A DNA stretch of 64,000 nt from Stenotrophomonas sepilia (GCF_003244875.1 NZ_LXXZ01000056.1:1-64000); one strand, 5' to 3'. Shown: positions 24,168-34,690, counted from the first letter of the stretch. Translations and numbers: made by a program. Notes: generated from the letters alone by a model not told the origin.

Positions 24168-27100
24168 ATGAAGCGAATGCTGATCAACGCCACGCAGGCT
24201 GAAGAGCTGCGTGTTGCCATCGTGGATGGCCAGTCGTTGTATGACATCGACATCGAACAGCCGTCGAAGGAACAGAAGAAGTCCAACATCTACAAGGGCC
24301 GGATCTTCCGCATCGAGCCCTCGCTGGAAGCCGCCTTCGTCGAGTACGGCGGTGGCCGCCATGGCTTCCTGCCGCTGAAGGAAATCTCCCGTGACTACTT
24401 CCAGGCCGGTGTCGACCACAACAAGGCCGGCATCCGCGAGCTGCTGAAGGAAGGTCAGGAGATCGTTGTCCAGGTCGACAAGGAAGAGCGTGGCAACAAG
24501 GGCGCCGCCCTGACCACGTTCATCTCGCTGGCCGGCCGCTACATGGTGCTGATGCCGAACTCGCCCAGCGCCGGCGGCGTGTCCCGCCGCATCGAGGGCG
24601 AAGACCGTGCCGCGCTGAAGGAGGCCCTGGACAAGCTGAACATTCCCGACGACATGGGAGTGATCATCCGTACCGCCGGCGTCGGTCGCGATGCGGAAGA
24701 GCTGCAGTGGGACCTGGACTACCTGCTCAACGTCTGGCGCGCCATCGCCGAAGCCGCACTGAGCAAGCCGGCCCCGTTCCTGATCTACCAGGAATCGCGC
24801 CTGATCGTGCGCGCCCTGCGTGACTACCTGCGCGCCGACATCGGCGAGATCCTGGTGGACACCGAGGAGATGTACGAGCACGCCCGCGAGTTCATGCAGC
24901 AGGTGATGCCGCAGACCCTGCGCAAGCTCAAGCACTACAAGGACGACATCCCGCTGTTCAACCGCTTCCAGATCGAGTCGCAGATCGAAGGTGCCTACGA
25001 GCGCAACGTGCGCCTGCCGTCGGGTGGCTCGATCGTGGTCGACCAGACCGAAGCACTGACCGCAGTCGACGTGAACTCCTCGCGCGCCACCAAGGGCAGC
25101 GACATCGAGGACACCGCGTTCCAGACCAACCTGGAAGCGGCCGAGGAAGTGGCCCGCCAGCTGCGCCTGCGCGACCTGGGCGGCCTGGTGGTGATCGACT
25201 TCATCGACATGGCCTCCAACAAGCACCAGCGCGAGGTCGAGAATCGCCTGGCCAACGCGCTGAAGTACGACCGTGCCCGCGTGCAGGTCGGCCGCATCTC
25301 GCGCTTCGGCCTGCTGGAAATGAGCCGCCAGCGCCTGCGCCCGAGCCTGGGCGAATCCAGCCAGATCGTCTGCCCGCGTTGCGACGGCCACGGCCGCATG
25401 CGCAGCGTCGAGTCGCTGTCGCTGTCGATCATCCGCGTCGCCGAAGAGCACGCGATGAAGGAGAACACCGGGCAGGTGCTGGTCCAGGCGCCAGTGGAGA
25501 TCGCCAACTACCTGTTGAACGAGAAGCGCAGCGCCCTGCGCGAGATCGAGCAACGCCACGAAGCGCCGATCGTGATCGTCGCCGACGAGCAGCTGCACAC
25601 CCCGCACTATGCGGTCACCCGCCTGCGTGAGAACGAGCTCGGTGAAGAGAGCAGCAAGCCCAGCTACCAGCGCGGCACCCCGCGCAAGCTGCCGGTGCAC
25701 GCCCTGACCAAGGGCCAGCTGAACATCCCGCCGCCGGCGGTGACCCAGGTCAAGCACACCTCTCCCGCCCCGGTGCGCGAGGAAGCGGCTCCGGCTGCAG
25801 CCGCTCCGGCTCCGGTCGTGGCAGCGCCAGTGGCGCCGGCTTCGAGCGGCGGCGTGATCGGTTGGCTCAAGCGCGTGTTCGGTGGCGAGCCGGCGCCGGC
25901 GCCGGCTCCGGCCGCCCCGGCTCCGCGCCAGCAGCAGGACGGTGGTCGCAAGGACCGCAACAAGGATCGCAACAAGGATCGCAAGGACCGTCGCGACGAA
26001 AACCGTGGCAACGGTGGCAACGGCAACGCGCAGCAGCAGAAGGATGGCGGCAACCGCAAGGACCGTGGTGAGCAGCGCAACAAGGACGGCCGCAACGGCA
26101 ACAACGGCAATGCCCAGCAGCAGCCACAGCAGGGCAGGCAGAAAGAACCGCAGCAGAAGGATGGCCAGCAGCAGCCGCAGCAGCAGCACAAGCCGCGCAA
26201 CGAGCAGCAGGGCCAGAACCAGAACCAGAACCAGCCGAAGCTGAAGCAGCCCAAGCAGCCGCGCCAGCAGCAGGACGGTGACAAGCCGGCCGAGAAGCCG
26301 CAGCGCAGCGTCGCCGAAGCCCCGGTTGAAGGTGTGACCGCGGCAGCAGCTGTGGCCGCCAACGCCGTCGCCGCCAACGTGGTGACCGCGCAGGAAGCCA
26401 CTACACCGGTCGCCCCGGTTGCCCCGGTGGCCGCCGCTCCGGTGGACGCAGTGCCGGTCGAGACCGCTGCCGGCGAGGCCGAAGTGGTTGCGGTTGCCGG
26501 TGAAGAGACTGCAGCCGACGCCCATGGCGAGCAGGCTGGCGAAGGTGCAACCCGCCGCCGTCGCGGCCGTCGTGGCGGCCGTCGTCGTCGTCGCGGTGGC
26601 GCCGAGAACGCTGCCGGTGGTGACGGCCTGGGCGATGACCAGGACGAGGGTGACGAGGGTGATGACGCCGAGGGCGTCGAGCCGAACGTCGACAGTGCCG
26701 CCCCGGCCACTCCGGTCGCCGCCGCACAGCCGACCCGTGCGCAGCCGGAATTCGATTTCGATGACGAAGCCGAACCGGTTGCTGTCGAAGCCGAGAAGCC
26801 GGTCCGTACTGCCGCCGCTGCTGTCGCCGCACCGGTGGCGGTGGTGAGCAGCGCCGTGGTCGAGACTGCCGCACCGATCACCGCCGAAGTGCCGGCGGCG
26901 GTTGAAGCCGCAGCCAAGGCAGAGCCGGTGTCCTCGCCGGTGCAGACCAGCATGCTCGATGCCATCGACGCAGCAACCCCGGCGCAACCGGTGGCTGTTG
27001 CCGCACCGGCGGTCGAAGCAAAGCCGGTCGCGGTGGAAGCAGCCCCGGTGGCTGAAGTCACTCAGGCGATCGAAGCGAAGCCGGCGGCAGTCGAGGCTGC

Positions 27101-27416
27101 ACCGGTGGCTGAAGCCAAGCCGGCCGCTACCGAAGCCGCTCCGGTGGCAGAAGCCAAGCCGGAGATCGTTGAGGCTGCTCCGGTGGTTGAAGCCAAGCCG
27201 GTCGTCGAGACCGCGCCGGTGGCCGAACAGCCGGTCGCTCCGGTGGCAGTTGAAGCTGCACCGGTGGAAGCTGCGGCCCCGGTCGCCGATGCAGTGGTGA
27301 CACCGTCGATCGATCCGGTCGCCGATGGCCACGCCGAAGCGGCAGCCCAGGCGGCCGAAGCCAAGGCCGACGAAGAAGACGAAGAAGGCGCCAAGCGCAC
27401 GCCGCCGGCGAACTGA
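24168..27416 (+). CDS. rne: Ribonuclease E
   Basis: A 1082-residue endoribonuclease that starts mRNA decay and processes rRNA and tRNA. The catalytic N-terminal half has an S1 domain (about 37-115), Mg-binding Asp301 (LTAVDVNSS) and Asp344 ([10 protein letters not shown]), and the zinc-link CPRC (Cys402, Cys405), all matching the E. coli spacing. From about residue 520 the protein is disordered: a Gln/Asn/Arg/Lys-rich RNA-binding stretch (about 580-710), an arginine block with [16 protein letters not shown] (about 797-812), and an Ala/Val/Pro tail of repeated [10 protein letters not shown] units (about 945-1045). The tail would be the degradosome scaffold. A terminator follows. Confidence 0.97.
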   Translation: MKRMLINATQAEELRVAIVDGQSLYDIDIEQPSKEQKKSNIYKGRIFRIEPSLEAAFVEYGGGRHGFLPLKEISRDYFQAGVDHNKAGIRELLKEGQEIVVQVDKEERGNKGAALTTFISLAGRYMVLMPNSPSAGGVSRRIEGEDRAALKEALDKLNIPDDMGVIIRTAGVGRDAEELQWDLDYLLNVWRAIAEAALSKPAPFLIYQESRLIVRALRDYLRADIGEILVDTEEMYEHAREFMQQVMPQTLRKLKHYKDDIPLFNRFQIESQIEGAYERNVRLPSGGSIVVDQTEALTAVDVNSSRATKGSDIEDTAFQTNLEAAEEVARQLRLRDLGGLVVIDFIDMASNKHQREVENRLANALKYDRARVQVGRISRFGLLEMSRQRLRPSLGESSQIVCPRCDGHGRMRSVESLSLSIIRVAEEHAMKENTGQVLVQAPVEIANYLLNEKRSALREIEQRHEAPIVIVADEQLHTPHYAVTRLRENELGEESSKPSYQRGTPRKLPVHALTKGQLNIPPPAVTQVKHTSPAPVREEAAPAAAAPAPVVAAPVAPASSGGVIGWLKRVFGGEPAPAPAPAAPAPRQQQDGGRKDRNKDRNKDRKDRRDENRGNGGNGNAQQQKDGGNRKDRGEQRNKDGRNGNNGNAQQQPQQGRQKEPQQKDGQQQPQQQHKPRNEQQGQNQNQNQPKLKQPKQPRQQQDGDKPAEKPQRSVAEAPVEGVTAAAAVAANAVAANVVTAQEATTPVAPVAPVAAAPVDAVPVETAAGEAEVVAVAGEETAADAHGEQAGEGATRRRRGRRGGRRRRRGGAENAAGGDGLGDDQDEGDEGDDAEGVEPNVDSAAPATPVAAAQPTRAQPEFDFDDEAEPVAVEAEKPVRTAAAAVAAPVAVVSSAVVETAAPITAEVPAAVEAAAKAEPVSSPVQTSMLDAIDAATPAQPVAVAAPAVEAKPVAVEAAPVAEVTQAIEAKPAAVEAAPVAEAKPAATEAAPVAEAKPEIVEAAPVVEAKPVVETAPVAEQPVAPVAVEAAPVEAAAPVADAVVTPSIDPVADGHAEAAAQAAEAKADEEDEEGAKRTPPAN

Positions 27417-27438
27417 TCGCGCTTTGATCGCGTGAAAG

Positions 27439-27467
27439 AACGGCGGGGATCGATGATCCCCGCCGTT
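27439..27467 (+). terminator. Rho-independent terminator after rne
   Basis: AACGGCGGGGATC and GATCCCCGCCGTT form a 13-bp perfect stem with a 3-base loop, followed by TCTGTTTG. It lies 22 bases after the rne stop. Confidence 0.85.
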
Positions 27468-27500
27468 TCTGTTTGTGCGCCGGGCGCGTGCAGCGCTCTG

Positions 27501-27576
27501 GTAGAGGCCAACCCTGGTCGGCGCCGTTGTTGGAGCGAACGCGGACACGTCCGTGCCAACCAAAGGTGGCACCTAC
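27501..27576. repeat. Dimeric SMAG-like repeat, GTAGAGGCCAACC/GTAGGTGCCACC type
   Basis: Two GTAG-headed stem-loops in opposite orientation (27501-27522 and 27553-27576, the second ending CTAC). It lies between the convergent rne and EEP genes, immediately before the latter's stop. Confidence 0.7.
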
Positions 27577-27583
27577 CAGGACA

Positions 27584-28468
27584 TCAGTGCGCCGGAGCGA
27601 ATTGCAGGCGGGTCCACACGCCATAATGGTCCGAGGCCCAGCGACCGCTGTCATCGGGCTGGTCGAACAGGAGCTTGGCCTCACGTGCGACCATCGCGTC
27701 CTGCTGGAAGAAGATGTGGTCGATCCGCGAGGCCACCGGGTAGTAGTGCCTGTTCAGCGTACTGACCCCGGCCAGGTCGGTGTTGACGTGCACGCTGCCG
27801 TAGCTGTCACCGTAATGGCTGCGCAGCTCGCTCAGGTCACTGGCATCGACCAGCGCGTTGAAGTCGCCCGCGATCACCACCGGTGCGCCGGCTGAGGTGC
27901 TGGCGATGAAGCGCAGCAGGTCCTCGACCTGGGTGCGACGGATGCGCTGGCCATTTTCGTCGCTGCGCTCGTTGAAGTGGGTGGCATAGACGTTGACCGC
28001 CTTGCCGTCCACATTGATGCGCAGATGGGCGACCGTCCGGTAGTCGTCCAGCGGCTGTAGCAGGTGCTCACCCTGGGCGAGGATCGGCCGCCGGGTCAGC
28101 AGCGCATTGCCGTAACGTTTCGGCGCACCCACCGGATCGGTGGACACGAACACGTACTTGTAGCCGAGTTGGCTGGCCAGCCACTGCGCCTGGTTGCGCA
28201 CGTTGCGGCGCTGGATCACCTCCTGCAGGGCAACCGCATCCGGCTGCAGGCGCTTGAGCTCGGCCAGGATGGTGCGGCGGCGGCTCGGCCAGTCCTCGCG
28301 GTCGTGATGCAGGTTGAAGGTCACCATGCTCATGCCTGGTGCGCTGGCGATGTCAGCCGCTGTCGCGGCGGTTGGCACGGCTGCCATCACGGCACCCGGC
28401 AATGCCAATGCAATGGCCAGTCCCAGGGCACGCACGGCCGTGCGCACCCTTCCCCCCTGCTGCTTCAT
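27584..28468 (-). CDS. Secreted endonuclease/exonuclease/phosphatase (EEP) family hydrolase
   Basis: A 294-residue exported protein (signal peptide through about residue 30, ending AVMAA). The EEP fold is complete and catalytic: Asn52, Glu83 in LQEV, His164 in ATHF, Asp202 and Asn204 in GDFN, Asp250-His251 in RIDHIF and the terminal SDH (280-281). It is a Mg-dependent phosphodiesterase or nuclease acting in the periplasm or outside; the substrate is unknown. The start at 28468 is 2 bases after the stop of the upstream glycosidase gene, so it is the last gene of the glucan operon. A paralogue without catalytic residues is at 15563-16411. Confidence 0.88.
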   Translation of the reverse strand: MKQQGGRVRTAVRALGLAIALALPGAVMAAVPTAATAADIASAPGMSMVTFNLHHDREDWPSRRRTILAELKRLQPDAVALQEVIQRRNVRNQAQWLASQLGYKYVFVSTDPVGAPKRYGNALLTRRPILAQGEHLLQPLDDYRTVAHLRINVDGKAVNVYATHFNERSDENGQRIRRTQVEDLLRFIASTSAGAPVVIAGDFNALVDASDLSELRSHYGDSYGSVHVNTDLAGVSTLNRHYYPVASRIDHIFFQQDAMVAREAKLLFDQPDDSGRWASDHYGVWTRLQFAPAH

Positions 28469-28470
28469 CG

Positions 28471-31400
28471 TTACTGCCCCTTGCGCTCGGCGCGGCGCAC
28501 CGCGCCCGGTACATCGATCTCGACCCGCGCCGGCAGCTGGTGCACGTGCAGTTCCCTGTCGGTCCATTCGGCCGCTTCGCCGTTGATGGTCGCCTCGCCC
28601 GGATCACCGGCGTACGGCCACGGCAAGACCACGCCACCGACCGGTGGCACCAGGCCCGGCTGCACCTCCAGCACCAGCTGCTTGTCGCTGCGCTGCAGGC
28701 GGTAGTTGAGCTGGCCCTGCGGCGTGCGCAGGCCCTGCACAGCGATGCCCTCGCCCTGCAGCCAGGCGGTCGGAATGCCGGCGGCCAACACCAGCGCATC
28801 GTCCATGTCACGGCTGTAGGCGAACATGTCCAGGGCCGAGCGCACGAAGTCCGAAGCGACCCAGGCATGCGGCAGGTCACCGACGAAGAACGGCTTGCGC
28901 GGCGTGCGCGAGACCACTTCGGCCCACTGGTTCCAGGCCTGCGGCGCACGGTCCTTGAAGAAGAACTCAGTCGCCTGCCAGGCGCGATCGCGCCAGCCAA
29001 GGCGGACGAAGGCGGCCACGTTGCGCCACTCGTAGGGCGTGTAGTCCTTCCACTCGCGCTTGCCGTCCCGACGGGCCACGAATTCCTTCCAGTAGCGCTC
29101 GAAAGTGGCATCGAGCGCCTGCTGCGGAAGGCGCCCCTGTTCACCGCCCGGAGCCAGCGCGATGGTGGTCGAGGTCGCATCGAAATCGCCCAGCTCGGCC
29201 GAGCCCGGCAGGTAATCGATGTTGTGCTGCTGCATCGCCGACAGCAGCGAGGCCTGCAGGTCATCACGGAACTGGTCACGCGATTCGGCAATCTGCATGG
29301 CTTCGACCTTGCCCAGCTGGGCCGCCAGCGATGCCGCATCCTTGTAGCCGCGCAAGGCCCAGAAATTGTCCCAGTACGAATGCATCGGCTTGGCCGAATA
29401 GCCTTCGTGGCTGATCGAGGCCGGCATCATCCCGTAGAACGCCGGATTGCGCGCCCGATTCTCGTCCGTGCGCTCGCTGGCGCGAAGCTGCTCCATGTAG
29501 TTGTAGGCGCCCTGCACATGCGGCCACATCAGTTCGGCGAAGGTGCTGTCACCGGTATAGCGCCCATACTCGGCAATGCTGTAGATCAGCTCGCCATGGC
29601 TGTCGTTCTCGGGCACCGGATCGCTGCCACGTGCATCGACACAGCACGGCACCTTGCCATTCTCGAACTGATAAGGCGCATACCAGTTGATGTAATCACG
29701 CACCGCATCACTGCGCCCCATGCGCAGAAGGCCCTCTGAAATCATCGCGCCATCGCGGATCCAGCTGCGCGCGTACGAGCGCGTGCCCGGCTGCAGGCGC
29801 GGGCCGACCCGCGAGATCAGCATGTGCGCCACGGCGGTGCGCAGGGTATCGACCAGTGCCTGGCCCGCAGCCGGTACCTGCAACGAGACCCCCCCCAGCT
29901 TCTGCCGCCACTGCTCTGCGACCTGTGCCTGCGCCTTGGCCACATCCAGCGCCTGCGGCGCCCAGCCTCCGGTCTGTGGCAACACCACCGCCACTTCTCG
30001 GCTCTGGCCAGGCTCCAGCTTGATCGTATACAGCAGCGCACCGGACGCCATGCCGGTGCTGTCCTTCACCGCCGTGCTGGCCGGGTATTTCCCGGAGGCC
30101 AGATGCATCGCGTCGAGCTTGCCATCGAACGTGCTGGCAAAGCGCGCATCCGGCACCTGCAACGGATAGATGCGCGGCTCACCGTTGATGCGCACCAGCT
30201 GTTCGCCCACATCCAGCGCATCGATGCGACTGAAGCCGCCGACGGTATTGAGGAACTGGGTCGGCGGGTTCACCTGCCACGGCCGGATCGCCAGCGCCAG
30301 GGTGTACTCGTGCGCCACCTTGTCCGGATTGCTCAACCGGTAGCGGCCGATCAGCTGCGCGCGCTCCGGCGTGCCCTGCACGAAGCTGGTTACCGCCAGG
30401 CCGGCCTTCTCATGCACCCAGTCGACATTGGCGATGGGCAGGTAGCGATCCTGCAGCGACTGGGTGATGGCCACTGTCGACCAGTCCAGCAACTTGCCGT
30501 CCACGCGGATGAACGGCTCGATGCTGAAACTGCCCTTGGCCGGTTCCAGCGCACCGTCCTCGCTGATCAGTGCCTGCTCCTGGCCGCCATCGAGGCCGAG
30601 CAGGGTCCAGTACGGCTGTTCGCCCACATATGCACGGGGCAGCGAGCCGCGCGGCAGGTCGGCCGCCACCGAGGACAGGAATGCGTTCGGCGTGGCCGCG
30701 AACGCCAGCGGCTTGAGCGTGATGTCACGGATGCCATAGCGCCAGTTCGGGCCATCGTGTAGATCGAAGCGCACGTAGCGCGCGTCGGTATCCGGCAGCG
30801 CCAGCCAGTCGCGGCCGCCCGCACCGCCGGTCACCTCGCGCACGGTGCGCCAGTCCCGGCCATCCTCGGACGTCCGCACGGTGTAGCGATTGGCTTCCAG
30901 GTTCGGCAGCCAGTCAATCACCGCGCCGCCGATCTCGCGGCTCTTGTGCAGGTCCAGGCTGATGGTCTGCTGCTTGACCCCGCCACTGATCCAGAACGTA
31001 TCGCTCTTTCCGTCGATCATCCGGTCCTGCAGCGCGGTGGCGGTGTCGGCGATCACCGATGGCACCAGCGCCGAATCATCCTGCGGCGGCAGGCCCTGCA
31101 GGGTCAGCTTGTCGAAGCACACCGTGCCGCGGCCGCCGACCTTGCTGTAGATCGTGAACTCGACCGCAGCGCTGCGCGCCATCTCCTTCTCCGGCGATGG
31201 CCCCCATGCCTTGTCGATCTGGCGACGGCGGTATTCGACCGGCGTCCACGCCTTGGGGAAGCTGTAGCCCGGACGGTTGACCCACCAGACATTATCGCCG
31301 CTGGCATCGATCAGCTTGAACTGCAGGTCGTTCCCCGGCGAATCTCCCCGCAGCTGGAAGCCGAAGCGGTAGTTGGCCGGGTACTCGATGCCCAGCGCGC

Positions 31401-31638
31401 GGCGGATGCCGACGTAGCCCGACACCTTGTGGAAATCGTAGTCCAGGCACAGCGCGCGGCCGCCACCGGCACCGCTCACCGGACGCAGCGAACCGCTGAC
31501 CTGGTCGGACAGCACCAGCTTCCAGGCGCCGATGTCGTCGAAATCGTCCAGTACCTTCGGCGCCGGCAGTGCCGGTGGTGCGGCGATCGCCAGGGAAGTC
31601 CACAACAGGCCCAGTCCAACGGCGATCGCTCGCTTCAT
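28471..31638 (-). CDS. Exported multidomain six-hairpin glycosidase with discoidin (F5/8 type C) domain
   Basis: A 1055-residue protein with a signal peptide (about 1-19). A beta-sandwich carbohydrate-binding-like region follows (about 25-185, LDDFDDIGAWKL start), then a discoidin-type domain (about 200-330, TSEDGRDWRTV), a linking beta-domain, and an (alpha/alpha)6-type catalytic region (about 590-980) with RSWIRDGAMI, NDSHGELIYSI, SYWDNFWAL and YTPYEWRN, the residue types seen in six-hairpin glycosidases. I cannot assign the GH family number. It overlaps the upstream permease gene by an ATGA, and sits with a GH144-like enzyme and a sugar importer, so it likely trims the same glucan in the periplasm. 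Confidence 0.8.
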   Translation of the reverse strand: MKRAIAVGLGLLWTSLAIAAPPALPAPKVLDDFDDIGAWKLVLSDQVSGSLRPVSGAGGGRALCLDYDFHKVSGYVGIRRALGIEYPANYRFGFQLRGDSPGNDLQFKLIDASGDNVWWVNRPGYSFPKAWTPVEYRRRQIDKAWGPSPEKEMARSAAVEFTIYSKVGGRGTVCFDKLTLQGLPPQDDSALVPSVIADTATALQDRMIDGKSDTFWISGGVKQQTISLDLHKSREIGGAVIDWLPNLEANRYTVRTSEDGRDWRTVREVTGGAGGRDWLALPDTDARYVRFDLHDGPNWRYGIRDITLKPLAFAATPNAFLSSVAADLPRGSLPRAYVGEQPYWTLLGLDGGQEQALISEDGALEPAKGSFSIEPFIRVDGKLLDWSTVAITQSLQDRYLPIANVDWVHEKAGLAVTSFVQGTPERAQLIGRYRLSNPDKVAHEYTLALAIRPWQVNPPTQFLNTVGGFSRIDALDVGEQLVRINGEPRIYPLQVPDARFASTFDGKLDAMHLASGKYPASTAVKDSTGMASGALLYTIKLEPGQSREVAVVLPQTGGWAPQALDVAKAQAQVAEQWRQKLGGVSLQVPAAGQALVDTLRTAVAHMLISRVGPRLQPGTRSYARSWIRDGAMISEGLLRMGRSDAVRDYINWYAPYQFENGKVPCCVDARGSDPVPENDSHGELIYSIAEYGRYTGDSTFAELMWPHVQGAYNYMEQLRASERTDENRARNPAFYGMMPASISHEGYSAKPMHSYWDNFWALRGYKDAASLAAQLGKVEAMQIAESRDQFRDDLQASLLSAMQQHNIDYLPGSAELGDFDATSTTIALAPGGEQGRLPQQALDATFERYWKEFVARRDGKREWKDYTPYEWRNVAAFVRLGWRDRAWQATEFFFKDRAPQAWNQWAEVVSRTPRKPFFVGDLPHAWVASDFVRSALDMFAYSRDMDDALVLAAGIPTAWLQGEGIAVQGLRTPQGQLNYRLQRSDKQLVLEVQPGLVPPVGGVVLPWPYAGDPGEATINGEAAEWTDRELHVHQLPARVEIDVPGAVRRAERKGQ

Positions 31639-32471
31639 CCCTTGACGCTCCCCAGCAACAGACCTTGGATGTAATACCGCTGCAGCACCAGGAACAGTGC
31701 CAGCACCGGGACCACGGTGACCACCGCGCCAGCCATCATCATTTCCACGTCCATGATGTGCTCGCGCGAGAGGGTGGCCAGCGCCACCGGCAAAGTGTAG
31801 TGCTCCTGGTCGGTCAACACGATCAGCGGCCACATGAAATCGTTCCATGCCCCCATGAAGGTGAAGATCGCCAGGGTCACCAGTACCGGCTTGAGCATCG
31901 GCAGCACGATCTGGAAGAAGATGCGCAGCTCCCCCGCGCCATCGATGCGGGCCGCTTCAAGCAGCTCGTCCGGGATCGAACGCGCGTACTGGCGCACCAG
32001 GAAGATGCCGAACACGCTGGCCAGCGCTGGCACGATCACCCCGCCAAAGCTGTTGACCAGGCCCAGCTGCTTCATCAGCAGGAACAGCGGCAGCATCGCC
32101 ACCTGCGCCGGAATCACCAGCGCTGCCATCAGCACCTGGAACAGGCGTTCGCGGCCAACGAAGTTGAGCTTGGCGAAGGCGTAGCCAGCCATGGTGTTGA
32201 GCAGCAGCGAACCCAGCGTGATAGCCAGCGACACCAGCAGGCTGTTGGCGAAGTTGCCCCCCATGCCGGTGCGCGCGAACAGCTCGTGGTAGTTGTGCGT
32301 GGTGATGCTCGAAGGCAGCAGTGGCGGCGGGAAATGACTGGCCTCGCCCTGCGGCATGAACGAGACCGAGAGCATCCACAGCAGCGGTGCAAGGCTGACC
32401 AGGGCCAGCACCAGCAACGCACCATTGATCATCCACGGATACCAGCGCGACTGGCCGATTTCACGACTCAT
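31635..32471 (-). CDS. Carbohydrate ABC transporter permease (MalG-like, second permease)
   Basis: A 278-residue inner-membrane protein with six hydrophobic segments and the EAA loop LLEAARIDGAGELRIFFQIVLPML (contact with the ATPase). It belongs to the CUT1 (MalG/UgpE) class that imports oligosaccharides. The start at 32471 overlaps the first permease gene by 4 bases (32468-32471), and the stop overlaps the glycosidase start, so the three genes are translationally coupled. The partner ATPase is not encoded in the operon. Confidence 0.93.
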   Translation of the reverse strand: MSREIGQSRWYPWMINGALLVLALVSLAPLLWMLSVSFMPQGEASHFPPPLLPSSITTHNYHELFARTGMGGNFANSLLVSLAITLGSLLLNTMAGYAFAKLNFVGRERLFQVLMAALVIPAQVAMLPLFLLMKQLGLVNSFGGVIVPALASVFGIFLVRQYARSIPDELLEAARIDGAGELRIFFQIVLPMLKPVLVTLAIFTFMGAWNDFMWPLIVLTDQEHYTLPVALATLSREHIMDVEMMMAGAVVTVVPVLALFLVLQRYYIQGLLLGSVKG

Positions 32472-33349
32472 ACCAACTGCCTCTTGCGGCCGAAACGCAG
32501 CATCACGGTGGTCACCGCCAGGATGATCAGGAACAGCAGGAACGCCACCGCGGAGGCGCGCCCCAGGTTCCACCACTTGAAGCCTTCCTCGAACATGAAA
32601 TACAGCACGCTGACGGTGCTCTGCAGCGGATCGCCGCGGGTCATGACATACGGCTCGGCGAACAGCTGGAAGTAGCCGGACACGGTGATCACCCCGACCA
32701 CCAGCAGTACCGGGCCGAGCATCGGCAGGGTAATGTGCAGGAACTGCTTCCAGCGCGAAGCGCCGTCGATGCGCGCGGCTTCGTACAGGTCATGCGGGAT
32801 CGCCTGCAGGCCGGCGAGGAAGATCACCATGTTGTAGCCGAAGTTCTTCCACACCGCGAACAGCATGATGGTCGGCATCGCCCAGTTGGGATCACCCAGC
32901 CAGTCGATCGGACTGATGCCCAGATGGCCCAGCCCGTAGTTCACCAGGCCATAGCTGGTATGGAACAGGTAGCGCCAGATCACCGCCACCGCCACCAGCG
33001 TGGTCACCACCGGCGCGAACAGTGCTGTACGGAACAGGGCCTTGAAGCGTGCGGCCGGTGCGTTGAGCAGCATGGCCGCGCCCAGCGACACACCGATCGA
33101 CAACGGTACGCCGATCAGCACGAAGTAGGTGGTATTCCACAGCGACTTCCAGAACATCGGCGTCTGCAGCAGGTCGATGTAGTTGCCCAGGCCGACGAAG
33201 CGCAGGTTGCTGCTGTCGGCCAGTGCATAGAGGTCGAAGTCGGTCACGCTCAGTGCCAGCGCCGAGGCGACCGGCAGGCCGAAGAACACGCCCAGCACGA
33301 TCAGCGAGGGGCCGGCGAAGATCCAGCCGGCCAGCGAAGTACGTTTCAT
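32468..33349 (-). CDS. Carbohydrate ABC transporter permease (MalF-like, first permease)
   Basis: A 293-residue inner-membrane protein with six hydrophobic segments. The EAA motif is visible as LYEAARIDGASRWKQFLHI, followed by LPML. It pairs with the downstream MalG-like permease to form the channel of a CUT1 sugar importer. The short N-terminus, without MalF's extra periplasmic loop, is normal for UgpA/MsmF-type subunits. It overlaps the binding-protein gene by ATGA (33346-33349). Confidence 0.93.
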   Translation of the reverse strand: MKRTSLAGWIFAGPSLIVLGVFFGLPVASALALSVTDFDLYALADSSNLRFVGLGNYIDLLQTPMFWKSLWNTTYFVLIGVPLSIGVSLGAAMLLNAPAARFKALFRTALFAPVVTTLVAVAVIWRYLFHTSYGLVNYGLGHLGISPIDWLGDPNWAMPTIMLFAVWKNFGYNMVIFLAGLQAIPHDLYEAARIDGASRWKQFLHITLPMLGPVLLVVGVITVSGYFQLFAEPYVMTRGDPLQSTVSVLYFMFEEGFKWWNLGRASAVAFLLFLIILAVTTVMLRFGRKRQLV

Positions 33350-34686
33350 TGCGCGCTCCCGGCGGCCACTGCGCTGCTCGATTGCGGCGACGGCGCGCGC
33401 TCCTGCAGGCGTTGTTGTTCATGCATCCAGCGGCGCTTGGCCAGCACCTTGTCCACGCGCTGGTCCAGTTCGGCCACGGCCTTGTCCTGCGGCAGGCCAC
33501 CGCGCACCACCTTCTCGGTGACAATGCGCATTTCCTGCACGATGCGCTCCCATTCGAGCACCTTCGGCGTCGGCTTGACCCGCTCCAGCTGATCGCGGAA
33601 CGCGGCGGCCAGCGGATCGTTGGCCAGCGACGGCGCGTTCCAGGCGCTGCGGCGCGGCGGCAGGTCGCCGATGATCGAATGGAAGCGCGCCTGGATCTGC
33701 GGGCGCGACAGGAATTCGATCAGCTTCCAGGACGCCTGCTTCTGCTGCGACTTGCGGAAGATCACCAGGCTGGTGCCGCCGGCGATGCCCGCGCCCGGAC
33801 CGTCGGGCCCCGGCAGCGCAGCGGTGCCCCACTGTCCTTCCAGTTCCTTCGGCTGCAGTTTCTTGAACTCGCGGATGTTCCAGGGGCCGGAGATGTAGAA
33901 CACGTTGAAGCCGCGGAAGAATTCATCCCAGACGTTGGAGATCTGCGTCTCGGACATCTTCGGCGCCCAGCCCTGCTCGAACATGTTGGCGTAGAAGGAC
34001 AGCGTGCGGCGGAACCCCGGGCTGGCGAAATTGCCGCGGGTATCGTCGTCGCGCAGCAGCGGGTCGGGCTGCTGCAGGGCCAGCGACAGCTGCTGCTCGA
34101 ACTCGTTGATCGGCATCAGCACTGCGTAGCGGTTCGGGCCCTGCATGCGCTTGATCGCCGCCATCTGCTCGTCCCACTCGGCCCAGGTACGCGGCGGGTG
34201 GTCGTAGCCGGCCTTGGCCAGCAGGTCCTTGCGATAGTAGATCAGGCGCGTATCGACGTACCACGGCACGCCGACCAGCTCGCCGTGGATCACGTTGGTA
34301 TCCCAGATGCCCTGGAAGTAATCTTTCGGATCGACCACAGTGGAGCGCTGCACGAACGACTGCAGCGGGGTCAATGCATCGAGTTCGGCGAACTCCGGCA
34401 CCCAGGTGTTCCCGAGCTGGCACACGTCCGGCAGGCCATCGGCGGCGAACGCGGTCAGCAGCTTTTCGTGCGCGGCGGTCCACGGGATGTTCTGCACATC
34501 CACCTTGATGCCGGGATTCTCGGCCTCGAACTCGTGGATCAGCTCGCTGACCACCTCGGCTTCGCGGCCCATCGCCCAGAAGCGCACGGTGGTGGTGCCC
34601 GGTTCGGTGCGGGCGCAGCCGGCCACGGCCAGGGTGGCCAGGGCAGGCAGCGCCCAGCGGCGCAGGCGGTCGATCCAGTTCGGCAT
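33346..34686 (-). CDS. Sugar ABC transporter substrate-binding lipoprotein
   Basis: A 446-residue extracytoplasmic solute-binding protein of family 1 (MalE/UgpB-like). The start at 34686 gives a signal peptide ending in the lipobox VAGC (about 22-25), so it is anchored to a membrane. The body shows the usual motifs: FEAENPGIKVDV, LPDVCQLGNTWVPEF, GVPWYVDTRLIYYRKDLLAKAG and ISGPWNI. The C-terminal 60 residues are charged and Gln/Ser-rich, longer than usual. It lies 4 bases after the glucanase stop and overlaps the permease start. Confidence 0.93.
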   Translation of the reverse strand: MPNWIDRLRRWALPALATLAVAGCARTEPGTTTVRFWAMGREAEVVSELIHEFEAENPGIKVDVQNIPWTAAHEKLLTAFAADGLPDVCQLGNTWVPEFAELDALTPLQSFVQRSTVVDPKDYFQGIWDTNVIHGELVGVPWYVDTRLIYYRKDLLAKAGYDHPPRTWAEWDEQMAAIKRMQGPNRYAVLMPINEFEQQLSLALQQPDPLLRDDDTRGNFASPGFRRTLSFYANMFEQGWAPKMSETQISNVWDEFFRGFNVFYISGPWNIREFKKLQPKELEGQWGTAALPGPDGPGAGIAGGTSLVIFRKSQQKQASWKLIEFLSRPQIQARFHSIIGDLPPRRSAWNAPSLANDPLAAAFRDQLERVKPTPKVLEWERIVQEMRIVTEKVVRGGLPQDKAVAELDQRVDKVLAKRRWMHEQQRLQERAPSPQSSSAVAAGSAQ

Positions 34687-34690
34687 CGGG

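Noticed and set aside
23892..27572. A 1226-codon open frame antisense to rne
   Set aside because: High GC content and the low-complexity rne tail keep the antisense frame open. Its His/Gly/Arg/Leu composition is that of a shadow frame, and rne has all catalytic motifs.
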